NCBI GenBank assembly: GCA_964370985.1
Contig: CAYJLE010000014.1
Location: 6,179 to 70,178, forward strand
Direction of reading: 5' to 3'
DNA length: 64,000 bases
Origin: JAHDVS01 sp964370985
GTDB taxonomy: Bacteria > Actinomycetota > Thermoleophilia > Gaiellales > Gaiellaceae
A model generated the notes under the pieces. That model was not told the origin of the DNA. It did not search any database and saw nothing but the letters and a program-made list of their open reading frames with translations. Below, piece after piece: positions 10,993-19,030 of this stretch; the first letter of the stretch is position 1, and each line of letters starts with the position of its first letter. Made by a program: the position numbers and the translations under genes.

Positions 10993-11766
10993 ATGCCCGT
11001 CGACTCGCACATCGGCTACGAGATCCGGGACTCGGTTGCGCTCATCACGCTGCGCCGGCCAGAGAAGGCGAACGCGATGACCGCGCGGATGGCCGCCGAT
11101 CTGCACGAGCTGTGCCGGGGCGCCGATGCCGACGAGGAGGTGAGGGTCGTCGTCCTCACGGGCGAGGGCAAGGCGTTCTGCGCGGGCTCGGACATCACCA
11201 CCCTCGACGACTACCCCACTCCCTGGGCGTTCCGAAACCGGCTCGACTACTGCGACGCGATCCTCGGGCTGCGCAAGCCGGCGGTCGCAGCGGTCAACGG
11301 AGCCGCGTTCGGCGGGGGGCTCGAGCTTGCGATCAGCTGTGACGTGGTAGTCGCCAGCACCGCTGCGCGCTTCGCCGCACCCGAGGTCAAGCTGGGCTGG
11401 GTCGGCGGCGGCGGCGCCTCGCAGCTCCTGCCTCGGATCTGTGGCCTCGCCAACGCCTCCCTCATGCTCCTCACCGGCGATCCCGTCGACGCGCCGGAGG
11501 CGCTGCGGCTCGGGATCGCGCAGAAGGTCGTCGACCCGGATGCCCTCCTCCCTGCGGCATTCGAGATCGCGCGGTCGATCGCCGCCAACGCCCCGATCGC
11601 GACGCAGGCGGCGAAGGCGGCCGCGCGGGCGTCGCTCTCGTTGGGCCTCGATGCGGGCATGCAGTACGAGGAGGAGATCGTCGCCATCTGCATGGGCAGC
11701 GAGGACCGCGACGAGGGAATCGCCGCCTTCGCCGAGAAGCGCCCGCCGGACTTCCGCGGGCGCTAA
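10993..11766 (+). CDS. Enoyl-CoA hydratase/isomerase family (crotonase) protein
   Basis: A 257-residue crotonase. The oxyanion-hole region is GEGKAFCAGSDI near residue 56 and GAAFGGGLELAISCDVVVAS near residue 101. The first catalytic Glu appears to be kept in APEVKLGW, but the position of the second hydratase Glu (AxEMVLTG in classical enzymes) reads ASLMLLTG, so ordinary hydration of trans-2-enoyl-CoA is doubtful. It shares the block TPWAFRNRLDY with the crotonase at 17003 and not with the one at 30547. Last gene of the importer A operon. Reaction unknown; isomerase, dehydratase or hydrolase of an unusual CoA thioester are options. Confidence 0.85.
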   Translation: MPVDSHIGYEIRDSVALITLRRPEKANAMTARMAADLHELCRGADADEEVRVVVLTGEGKAFCAGSDITTLDDYPTPWAFRNRLDYCDAILGLRKPAVAAVNGAAFGGGLELAISCDVVVASTAARFAAPEVKLGWVGGGGASQLLPRICGLANASLMLLTGDPVDAPEALRLGIAQKVVDPDALLPAAFEIARSIAANAPIATQAAKAAARASLSLGLDAGMQYEEEIVAICMGSEDRDEGIAAFAEKRPPDFRGR

Positions 11767-11789
11767 CGAGCTCACTCGCGGTCGGAGAG

Positions 11790-12473
11790 TCAGTCGTCGG
11801 CCGCCTCCGAGCGCGCGGCGAGCAGGCGCTCGGCGCCCCGCAGGATGTGGTCGCTCACCGCTTCCTCGGCCGACGCCGGGTCCCGGCGTTCGAAGGCGCG
11901 GATGATGCGGGCGTGCTCCTCGGCGATCTCACCGAGATCGGGGATGCCGCGATCGTGGAGGGTGCGGGCGATCAGGAGATCGTGGTACAGGCTGCGGAGC
12001 GCCTCGAGCAGGAAGGAGTTGCCGCTCGTCTCGACGATCCGCTCGTGGAAGACCCGATTCAGGCGCACGAACGTCGTGTAGCCGTCGAACCGCCCACCGT
12101 AGCCCTGCGCCGCCAGCCGGTCGGCGATCTCGACCAGCTCCCGCACCTGCTCCCGCGTCGCGCGCTCGCACCCGACACGGGCAGCGAACGCCTCGATCCC
12201 CCGCCGCGCCTCGAACGACGCCTCGATCTCCCGCCGGGTCGGCTCCGCCAGCACGGTGAAGCCGCGGTACGGCTCGAACACGATCAGCCGCTCGGCCGCG
12301 AGGCGTGCGAGCGCGTCCCGGACCGGCGTGGCGCTGACGCCGAGCTCCCCCGCCAGGTGGTCGATCACGAGCCGATCGCCGGGACGAAAGCGCATGTCGA
12401 GGATCTGGCGCTGGATCGCCTCGTAGACCTGGTCGGCGAGGCCGGCCCGAACGATGCGGGGTTCGTCCGGCAC
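11790..12473 (-). CDS. GntR-family regulator, FCD subfamily
   Basis: A 227-residue regulator. The N-terminal winged helix includes GDRLVIDHLAGELGVSATPVRDALARLAAERLI (residues 32-64), and the helical FCD ligand domain follows, with Asp/His metal-site candidates in RLNRVFHERIV and DHILRG. GTG start at 12473. It is closely related to the regulator at 19031 (shared VSATPxRxALARLAAE and GRGIPD blocks). It lies downstream of CaiB and convergent with importer A, so it probably controls one or both, with a carboxylate or sugar acid as ligand. Confidence 0.9.
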   Translation of the reverse strand: MPDEPRIVRAGLADQVYEAIQRQILDMRFRPGDRLVIDHLAGELGVSATPVRDALARLAAERLIVFEPYRGFTVLAEPTRREIEASFEARRGIEAFAARVGCERATREQVRELVEIADRLAAQGYGGRFDGYTTFVRLNRVFHERIVETSGNSFLLEALRSLYHDLLIARTLHDRGIPDLGEIAEEHARIIRAFERRDPASAEEAVSDHILRGAERLLAARSEAADD

Positions 12474-12480
12474 GGGACGC

Positions 12481-13683
12481 TCAGGCCCCGGCCGCGCCGG
12501 GCCGCCAGATGCAGCCGGACTCCTCGATCCTCGCCCGCTCGGCTGCGTCGAGCCCGAGCTCCGCGAGGATCTCGTCGGCGTGCTCTGACACCCTCGGCGG
12601 GTGCGTGTAGCCGAGCTGGTGCGCGGAGAACGCGACCGCCCCGTCCGGGCAGGTGAACGACCCGCCGCCCGGCAGCGGAATCTCCCGGAAGTACCCCTCC
12701 GCCCGGATGTGCTCGTTGGCGGGAAGATCCTCGTAGCGGTGCACGGGCCCGCACCAGACGCCGTGCGCGTCCAGGATCTCGATCCACTCGCTCGACGTGC
12801 GAGCCGGCAACGCGCGGCTGACCTCGTCGTGGACGAGCTGGCCGTTCTCGGCGGCGGCCTCCCAGGAGCCGAGCGCCCGGACGGTCTCGGAGCCGATCGC
12901 CTCGCCGAGCGCCACGGGGTCGGCCATGGCGAGCGCGACCCACCCGTCGCGCGTCTCGTAGACGCCGTACGGCGGATTCAACATCGCATGCGCCGCCGAG
13001 TAGGTTGGCCGCTCCATGCCGATGCCGAGGTTCAGGAACGTGATCAGCTCCTGCATCTGCGCATCGAGCATGCCTCCGAGCATGCTGACCTCCACGACCT
13101 GCCCCTCCCCCGTGCGACCCCGCTCGATCAGCGCCGCCAGCACCGCCTCGGCGAGGAAGTGCGAGGCCAGCACGTCCGCGGCGAAGATCGGCCCGGCGTT
13201 CGGGCGATCGTCACGCGACCCGACCGAGAACATGACGCCGCCGTAGGCCTGGAGCAGCAGGTCCTGGCCGGGCCGGCGGCTGTCGGGACCGCGCGATCCG
13301 TACCCCGTGACGAAGCCGTACACGATCCGCGGGTTGCGGGCGCGAACGACGTCGGCAGCGAGGCCCAGCCGGTCGATCACGCCCGGGCGGAAGTTGTGGC
13401 AGAACACGTCGGCGGTCTCGACCAGCTCGAGCACCAGCTCGGGGCCGGCAGGGTTCTTGAGATCGATTGCGATCGACCGCTTGTTGCGGTTGAAGCCGAT
13501 GAAGCTCGTCGCCTCGCCGTCGATGAACGCATTGCGGATCGGATGCGTGCGGCCCCACTCGCCCGTGACCGGCGGCTCGACCTTGATCACATCCGCGCCC
13601 CAGTCGCCGAGCCGCTGGGTGGCCGCCGGGCCCGCGAGCGCGAGCGTCAGGTCGACGATGCGGATGCCTTCGAGCGGGCCCAT
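12481..13683 (-). CDS. CaiB/BaiF-type class III CoA-transferase
   Basis: A 400-residue family III CoA-transferase. Start MGPLEGIRIVDLTLALAGP and the blocks GADVIKVEPPVTGEW, NRNKRSIAIDLKNPAG, NFRPGVIDRLG and PPYGVYETRDGWVALAM are typical, including the SPYG/PPYG block. Enzymes of this family move CoA between a donor thioester and a carboxylic acid. The ATG at 13683 overlaps the upstream dehydrogenase stop (TGATG). It is one of three paralogues here, each near a crotonase and a GntR regulator. Substrate acid unknown. Confidence 0.9.
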   Translation of the reverse strand: MGPLEGIRIVDLTLALAGPAATQRLGDWGADVIKVEPPVTGEWGRTHPIRNAFIDGEATSFIGFNRNKRSIAIDLKNPAGPELVLELVETADVFCHNFRPGVIDRLGLAADVVRARNPRIVYGFVTGYGSRGPDSRRPGQDLLLQAYGGVMFSVGSRDDRPNAGPIFAADVLASHFLAEAVLAALIERGRTGEGQVVEVSMLGGMLDAQMQELITFLNLGIGMERPTYSAAHAMLNPPYGVYETRDGWVALAMADPVALGEAIGSETVRALGSWEAAAENGQLVHDEVSRALPARTSSEWIEILDAHGVWCGPVHRYEDLPANEHIRAEGYFREIPLPGGGSFTCPDGAVAFSAHQLGYTHPPRVSEHADEILAELGLDAAERARIEESGCIWRPGAAGA

Positions 13684-14765
13684 CACGGATCGCCCTCCTC
13701 TCCGATTGTCACCGTCCGCCGTTCGGCGGCGGAGCGCAGCAACCCCTCCAGGATCTCGATCGCGCGCGCGGACGCCTCCGCCGGCGAGTCGTTCCGGTCG
13801 CTGAGCCCACGCACGAGCTCGACGAAGCGGTGCGGCGGCCCGGTGCACTCGTACGCCCCGCTGCCGGGCTCCACCGGGAAGCTCTCGTCGGCGCCGTCGT
13901 GGCGGAGCAGGACGCACCGCTCGCGCTCGACGTCGAGCAGCAGCGTGCCGTCGGAGCCGAACACGCGGATGTCGACCTGGAAGCTCGCGTGCGCGGGTGC
14001 GAGCCCGCAGCCCGAGAGCGATCCGAGCGCCCCCCCGTCGAACTCGACCACGGCGGCGTCGACGACGTCCACACCCGCGCCGCTCGCGGTCGAGCGGGCG
14101 CTCACCGACGCTCCGCGCAGACCCGTGAGCCAGCAGAGCAGACCGACCGAGTGGGCCATCTGGCCGAGCGCGTAGCCGCCCCGGCGCCCGGTCGACGCCC
14201 AGGTCTCGGGTGAGGCCTCGAACACCAGCCCCTCGATCTCGACCGCCCCGTAGCCGCCGCGGCCCTCGAACAGCTCGACGGTGGGAGACGCCATGTGGCA
14301 GAGGACGTGACGGATCTCCCCCAGCGCGCCGGACTGAACGAGCTCGTACGCGCGGCGGACGAACGGCTTGTAGTGCCAGCCGTGGGGGACGAGCGCGACG
14401 AGCCCACGCTCTCGGGCGGCGCCGACGATCGCCCATGCTTCCCGGGCCGTCGGCGCCAGCGGTTTTTCGACCATCACGTGCAGGCCCCGTTCGATCGCAG
14501 CCAGCGCGTGCTCGCAGTGGAGGTCGTTGGGACCGCAGATCACGGCGGCGTCAACCCCGGCGTCGAGCGCCCGGGCCACGTCCTCGGTCGCGACCCGGAA
14601 GCCGAAGCGCCGACGGATCGCGTCGAGCTCGGGCCGCCCGAGTCGGCACACGGACACGAGCTCGACGTCGTCACGCCCGGCCAGCTCGGGGATATGGTTG
14701 GCCACGGCCCAGAAGCCGGCACCGACCACCGCCACCCGCACGCGCGAGGGTGCCGTCGCGCTCAT
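13683..14765 (-). CDS. Gfo/Idh/MocA-family oxidoreductase
   Basis: A 360-residue NAD(P)-dependent dehydrogenase with VAVVGAGFWAVANHIPEL at the N-terminus (residues 11-28) and the MVEKPLAPTAREAW motif (Glu-Lys-Pro) near residue 100. The C-terminal domain includes GGYALGQMAHSVGLL, where an Asp often precedes the His in the family but Met-Ala is found here. The start ATG at 14765 is 19 nt downstream of the preceding gene. It may oxidise a sugar or sugar derivative, in tandem with the related dehydrogenase upstream. Confidence 0.87.
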   Translation of the reverse strand: MSATAPSRVRVAVVGAGFWAVANHIPELAGRDDVELVSVCRLGRPELDAIRRRFGFRVATEDVARALDAGVDAAVICGPNDLHCEHALAAIERGLHVMVEKPLAPTAREAWAIVGAARERGLVALVPHGWHYKPFVRRAYELVQSGALGEIRHVLCHMASPTVELFEGRGGYGAVEIEGLVFEASPETWASTGRRGGYALGQMAHSVGLLCWLTGLRGASVSARSTASGAGVDVVDAAVVEFDGGALGSLSGCGLAPAHASFQVDIRVFGSDGTLLLDVERERCVLLRHDGADESFPVEPGSGAYECTGPPHRFVELVRGLSDRNDSPAEASARAIEILEGLLRSAAERRTVTIGEEGDP

Positions 14766-14784
14766 CCGCCGCGCCCCGCGCACC

Positions 14785-15867
14785 TCACCGTCGCTCGACG
14801 GCCACGCACGAGCCGCCGGCCCTGCTCGACTCGTAGCAGGCCTCCATGACGATCGCGACGTCCCGCGCCTGCGCCGGCGGGATCGGAACGGGCACCTCGC
14901 CACGGGCCGCTGCCCGGAAGGCGGCGATCTCGCGGAAGAAGAACGACTTGTTGGCGACGACGTGCCACTTCTCCCACGGGGTCGGCTCGTCGGCCCAGGG
15001 CACGGCGAACGTCGTCTGGTTCCAGCGCGTCCAGCCCTTTCTGAACTCCGCGGTGTCGGCCTTCAGGTACAGCTCGTACGTCTCGGGCAACACGCGGAAG
15101 AAGAGCGTCCCCTCCGTCCCGTAGAGCGCGAACTCCCACGTCTCGAGCCAGTCGTTCGCCTCCCAGGAGGTGAAGTCGAACGCGAGCAGCATGTCGTCGT
15201 ACTCGAGCGCGGCGACCGCGGCATCCTCGAGCGAGTCCGCACCCGACACGGAGGCGAACTTCGACACCTTCGCGGTGGCGCTGTTCGGCATCCCGAACAG
15301 GTGGATGATCAGGTCGACGACGTGGCAGCCGTCCTCCCAGAAGCAGCCGCCGACGTCGCCGGGAAGGTTGTACCACCGGTAGGTCGCGTCCCCGGCCGGT
15401 CCGGCGGCGTGCACGCGCGCCTGCACGACCTTGCCGAGGGTGCCCTCGGCGAGCACGCGCGCCGCGAAGTCGATCATCGGCGAGAAGCGGAAGTTGTAGC
15501 CGACCTGGACGACCTTCCCGGCCGCCCCCTCGACGAGGCGGTCGAGATCGTCGGGGTTGGAGCCCGCCGGCTTCTCGACGAGCACGGCCTTGCCGGCGTT
15601 CGCGCATTCGAGGCTGAGGTCGACCATCTCGTACGTCCAGGGCTCGATGATCACCCCGTGGACCGCCGGGTCGGCGAGGAGCTCCTCCTTCGATCTGACC
15701 GGAACCCCAAGATGCTCGCCGAGCGCCGCGAGGCCCTCCTGGTTGGCGGGATCGGGATCGGCGACACCGACGAGCTCGATCCCGTCGATGCGCCTCGCGA
15801 CGTCCAGGCGAACGGACACGTGCGGGTGGGTGATGCCGAGACACGCTATGCCAAATGGCTCGCTCAA
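14785..15867 (-). CDS. Gfo/Idh/MocA-family oxidoreductase
   Basis: A 360-residue dehydrogenase starting MSEPFGIACLGITHPHVSVR, an N-terminal Rossmann motif with THPH instead of GxG-type AGF, a variant seen in some members. VLVEKPAGSNPDDLDRL near residue 95 carries the EKP motif. The C-terminal domain has GGCFWEDGCHVVDLIIHLFG, with the Asp/His pair of the active site near residue 185. Adjacent genes encode a second Gfo/Idh/MocA enzyme and an AttH-like protein. Probably a sugar or inositol dehydrogenase; substrate unknown. Confidence 0.87.
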   Translation of the reverse strand: MSEPFGIACLGITHPHVSVRLDVARRIDGIELVGVADPDPANQEGLAALGEHLGVPVRSKEELLADPAVHGVIIEPWTYEMVDLSLECANAGKAVLVEKPAGSNPDDLDRLVEGAAGKVVQVGYNFRFSPMIDFAARVLAEGTLGKVVQARVHAAGPAGDATYRWYNLPGDVGGCFWEDGCHVVDLIIHLFGMPNSATAKVSKFASVSGADSLEDAAVAALEYDDMLLAFDFTSWEANDWLETWEFALYGTEGTLFFRVLPETYELYLKADTAEFRKGWTRWNQTTFAVPWADEPTPWEKWHVVANKSFFFREIAAFRAAARGEVPVPIPPAQARDVAIVMEACYESSRAGGSCVAVERR

Positions 15868-15885
15868 CGATCCTCCTTCGTCGTC

Positions 15886-16992
15886 CTATCCCCAGTACAG
15901 GAACGGCCGGTTCGTGTGGGCCGCGTAGAGCAGGCGGTCGGCGACGGCACCTGAGCCGTCGGCAGGTGTCCAGAGCGCGCGAGCGTCGGCGAGCAGCCAG
16001 TAGAGCAGACTCGTCGAGCCGCGCAGGTAGTCCCAGAGGTAGTAGGCGCGCGCGTAGGCGGCGACGTCCAGCTCGAGCCGCCCGTCCTCGTGCTCGACCT
16101 CGATCCTCCAGCCGACGGGCACCTCGACGCCGCTGCGCGGGTCGCGCCAGTGTTCGGTCTCCTCGACCCGGAGGGAGTCGCGCCCGAACCCGAGCCGACG
16201 ACCGGCGATCACGAGCTGCCCGTTCGCGAGATCCGGTCGCTCGCCCGGCTGGTTTGCGAGCACCGAGAACGCGAGCTCCCGGCCCGCGCCGACGTGCCAG
16301 ACGTGGCGACCGGCGACCGGCAGGGTCGCCCAGCCGGCACCGTCGGTACGCTGGATCGGCACGGACGTGTGCACCTTCTCGTGCTGGGCGACGCCCTCGA
16401 CTGCGAACGTCCGCCCGCCGGTCTCGATCGTGCCCCGGACGCGCGCGAGCGCCTCGAAGCCCTCGATCAGCTCGAAGCCGTCGAACCAGGAGACCGGGGC
16501 AAGCGCCTCGAAGTCGAGATCGACGGTGAGCGGACCGGCGGCACCGGCCACGCGCCAGCGAGGCGGCGCGCTCTCGTGGCGGCGGCCGCCGAGCTGCCAG
16601 ACGGCGGTGTCGCCGTCGAGCACGCACGCGAGCTCCCCCGGGGCGCGGTACTCGCTCCGGTGCACACCGCAGGCGGTGAACGGCGTGTCGTGCATCGACG
16701 CGCGGGTCACGGCCGGGAACTCGCCGTGGACGGCGATCGCCTGGTCGATACGAATATCGCCGACAGCGAAGCGCCCGCCGGGGGCGCCCTGCAGGATGTA
16801 GAACGCGATCCAGAGCAGGAACTCGTGCTCGCCGTCCGAGGCGCGGACGCAGAAGCCGTGGTTTTCCCACAGCTCCGCGCCCTCGCGCAGGCCTTCGAGG
16901 TGGGGGAGCTCGTCCCGCGCGCACGCCCCCGCTCCCTCGCTTCTTTCCCCCTTTGCAGCCGTGACCGACCCCGCGGCGACCGCCCATCCCAT
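15886..16992 (-). CDS. Hypothetical protein, possibly AttH/CrtC-like lipocalin fold
   Basis: A 368-residue soluble-looking protein without signal peptide or clear membrane helix. It is rich in beta-strand-like stretches and tryptophan. Blocks such as FEALARVRGTIETGGRTFAVEG followed by QHEKVHTSV, and later GWRIEVEHEDGRLELDV, remind me of AttH/CrtC-type double-lipocalin proteins, which include hydratases, but I cannot confirm it. The ATG at 16992 lies only 7 nt after the palindrome ATCCTATAGGAT and has no Shine-Dalgarno, so a leaderless transcript is possible. It sits between a crotonase and two Gfo/Idh/MocA dehydrogenases. Function unknown. Confidence 0.65.
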   Translation of the reverse strand: MGWAVAAGSVTAAKGERSEGAGACARDELPHLEGLREGAELWENHGFCVRASDGEHEFLLWIAFYILQGAPGGRFAVGDIRIDQAIAVHGEFPAVTRASMHDTPFTACGVHRSEYRAPGELACVLDGDTAVWQLGGRRHESAPPRWRVAGAAGPLTVDLDFEALAPVSWFDGFELIEGFEALARVRGTIETGGRTFAVEGVAQHEKVHTSVPIQRTDGAGWATLPVAGRHVWHVGAGRELAFSVLANQPGERPDLANGQLVIAGRRLGFGRDSLRVEETEHWRDPRSGVEVPVGWRIEVEHEDGRLELDVAAYARAYYLWDYLRGSTSLLYWLLADARALWTPADGSGAVADRLLYAAHTNRPFLYWG

Positions 16993-16999
16993 GTGAAGT

Positions 17000-17011
17000 A
17001 TCCTATAGGAT
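17000..17011 (-). promoter_or_regulatory. 12-bp palindrome ATCCTATAGGAT
   Basis: A perfect 12-bp palindrome that contains the TAG stop of the crotonase gene (17003-17005) and ends 7 nt before the ATG of the next gene. Read on the minus strand, TAGGAT could be a -10 box with the transcript starting at the ATG. The core also occurs at 4787. Operator, promoter or both; inferred. Confidence 0.45.
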
Positions 17012-17791
17012 CGCTTGGCTGGGGCCTCGCTCTTCCCGCGCCCGGTCGCGGAACGCCTCGATGCCGGCCCGGGCCTCCGGGCGGGCGAAGCAGATCGCCT
17101 GGAGCTCCTCCTCGTAGCGCACGCCCTCGTCGACGCCGGCACGGAGGCTCATCCTCAGCGCCGCCTTCGCCGCCTCGACCGCGCCGGGAGGGTTCGCGGC
17201 GATCGTCAGGGCCAGCTCGCGCGCGGCGCCCTCGGCCGCGACCAGGGTCGGATACACCTCCTCGACCACCCCGAGCTCGGCCGCCTTCAGCGCCGCGAGC
17301 CGCTCTCCCGTGAGGAAGATCCGAAGCGCCCGGCCGTAGCCGATCTGGCGGGGCAGAAGCTGCGTGGCCGCCCCCGCTCCGACCCAACCGTGCCTGACCT
17401 CCGGCATCCCGAGCACCGCGTCGGCCGAAGCGATGCGGTAGTCGCAGCAGACCGCGAGCTCGAATCCGCCGCCGAGCACGTAGCCGTGCAGAAGCGCGAG
17501 CAGCGGCTTACGGGCGGCGCGGACGACCTCGGTGTAGTCGAGTCGGTTTCGAAGCGCCCAGGGTGTCTGGTACGCGCCGATCTCCCGCAGGTCGGTGCCG
17601 ACACAGAAGGCCCGCTCCCCCCGGCCGCGCAGAATGCCGACGCGAAGCTCGGGCGCGCCGTCGAGCTCGTTGACCGCATCGCGCAGCTCGAGGCTCATGG
17701 CCGGCGTGATCGCGTTCAGCTTCGCCGGGCGGTCGAGCCAGATCGTGGCGAGCGCGCCCTCGCGCTCGAGCGTGACGTGGCTCGTGCTCAC
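17003..17791 (-). CDS. Enoyl-CoA hydratase/isomerase family (crotonase) protein
   Basis: A 262-residue crotonase with GERAFCVGTDL near residue 58, HGYVLGGGFELAVCCDYRIAS near residue 103 and GMPEVRHGWVGAGAATQLLP, where the first catalytic Glu is kept. The second classical Glu position reads ALRIFLTG, so it is replaced by Arg. It shares TPWALRNRLDY with the crotonase at 10993, marking a paralogous pair. The GTG start at 17791 overlaps the CaiB stop (GTGA). It likely acts on the CoA thioester made by the CaiB protein encoded immediately upstream. Substrate unknown. Confidence 0.87.
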   Translation of the reverse strand: MSTSHVTLEREGALATIWLDRPAKLNAITPAMSLELRDAVNELDGAPELRVGILRGRGERAFCVGTDLREIGAYQTPWALRNRLDYTEVVRAARKPLLALLHGYVLGGGFELAVCCDYRIASADAVLGMPEVRHGWVGAGAATQLLPRQIGYGRALRIFLTGERLAALKAAELGVVEEVYPTLVAAEGAARELALTIAANPPGAVEAAKAALRMSLRAGVDEGVRYEEELQAICFARPEARAGIEAFRDRAREERGPSQAIL

Positions 17792-18981
17792 ACCGCGCCG
17801 GCCGCCCGCAGCTCGGCAACCTCGGCGAGCGTGTAGCCCGCCTCGGCAAGCACCTCCTCCGTGTGCTCGCCCAGCCGCGGCGGGGGATCCGGTACGCGCC
17901 CGTTGCGCGAGCCGTCGAACACGAACGGTGAGGCGACGACGCGCACCTCGCCCGCGACGGGATGGTCGATCACGGTGACGAGGCCGTTCTCGACCACCTG
18001 CGGATGCGTGACCATCGAGTCGTATGAGAGCACCGGCCCCGCCCACACGCCCCGCTCGGTGAGGCTGCGCACCCATTCCTCGGACCGGCCGTCGACGAGC
18101 GCGGCGGACACGGCTCTGAAGACCGCGTCGCGATCGTCCGCGAGCGTGTCGAGCCCGGGCGCTCCGATCACCTCGCCGACTGCGCCCAGGTCGGCCATCG
18201 CGACGGCGACGTAGCCGTCGGCAGTCCGGTAGACGCCGTACGGGGAGGCGAGCATCGTGTGCCCGACCCGTTCGGCGGAACGCTTCGGCGAGCGCCCGGT
18301 GGCGAGGTAGGTCGCGATCTCCTGCGCCTGGGCTTCGAGCAGCCCCCCGAGCAGGCTGACTTCGACCGCCCGGCCGCGGCCGGTACGTGCCGCGTCGTAC
18401 AGCGCGGCGAGCGCACCCTCGACCGCGAGGTGCGAGCCGATCGCGTCGGCGACGAAGATGGGCGCGGGAATCGGCGGGTCGCCTTCCCGGCCCACGTTCC
18501 ACATCAGGCCCGAGAAGGCCTGGACGAGCAGATCCTGGCCCGGGTGTGCCGCCAGCGGTCCCTTCGAGCCCCACCCGGAGATCGACACGTAGGCGAGCCG
18601 GGGATTGCGCGCGAGCAGCGCGTCGGAGTCGATCCCGAGCCGCTCGACGACTCCCGGGCGGAAGTTCTGGATCACGATGTCGCAGCCGTCGGCAAGGCGA
18701 CGGAACGCCTCTGCGCCCGCCGGGTGCTTCAGGTTGAGGGTGACCGAGCGCTTCGCGCGGTTCAACGCGACGAACGACGTGGTCGTGCCACCTGGAAGCC
18801 ACACATCGGAGATCGGATAGCGACGGGAGAAGTCCCCCGTCCCGGGCGCCTCCACCTTGACCACCCGGGCGCCGAGATCGGCCAGACGCTGGGTCGCCGC
18901 GGGCCCCGCCATCGCGAGCGTGAGATCGAGGACACGGACGCCCTCGAGCGGCGGACGGCCGGTCGGGTGGGAGGAAGACAC
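17788..18981 (-). CDS. CaiB/BaiF-type class III CoA-transferase
   Basis: A 397-residue CoA-transferase with the family start PPLEGVRVLDLTLAMAGP, then GARVVKVEAPGTGDF, NRAKRSVTLNLKHPAG, NFRPGVVERLG and SPYGVYRTADGYVAVAM. The GTG at 18981 is chosen because it gives the normal family N-terminus; a palindromic regulatory element ends only 7 nt upstream, so translation may be leaderless. It is coupled to the crotonase downstream. It resembles the CaiB at 12481 (shared LTLAxAGPAATQRL) more than the one at 31332. Confidence 0.9.
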   Translation of the reverse strand: MSSSHPTGRPPLEGVRVLDLTLAMAGPAATQRLADLGARVVKVEAPGTGDFSRRYPISDVWLPGGTTTSFVALNRAKRSVTLNLKHPAGAEAFRRLADGCDIVIQNFRPGVVERLGIDSDALLARNPRLAYVSISGWGSKGPLAAHPGQDLLVQAFSGLMWNVGREGDPPIPAPIFVADAIGSHLAVEGALAALYDAARTGRGRAVEVSLLGGLLEAQAQEIATYLATGRSPKRSAERVGHTMLASPYGVYRTADGYVAVAMADLGAVGEVIGAPGLDTLADDRDAVFRAVSAALVDGRSEEWVRSLTERGVWAGPVLSYDSMVTHPQVVENGLVTVIDHPVAGEVRVVASPFVFDGSRNGRVPDPPPRLGEHTEEVLAEAGYTLAEVAELRAAGAV

Positions 18982-18987
18982 AGCCTT

Positions 18988-19008
18988 ATCGTGGACGATA
19001 CAGGATCG
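18988..19008 (-). promoter_or_regulatory. Putative GntR operator upstream of CaiB gene
   Basis: ATCGTGGACGATACAGGAT begins at 18988; TATCGT and ACGATA form perfect arms around GG (18987-19000). It lies just before the GTG of the CoA-transferase. A near copy is found at 21344 before the GH4 gene, on the other side of the GntR gene at 19031, so that regulator is the obvious candidate binder. Confidence 0.55.
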
Positions 19009-19030
19009 CCGGTGAATCGAGGCACACGCT

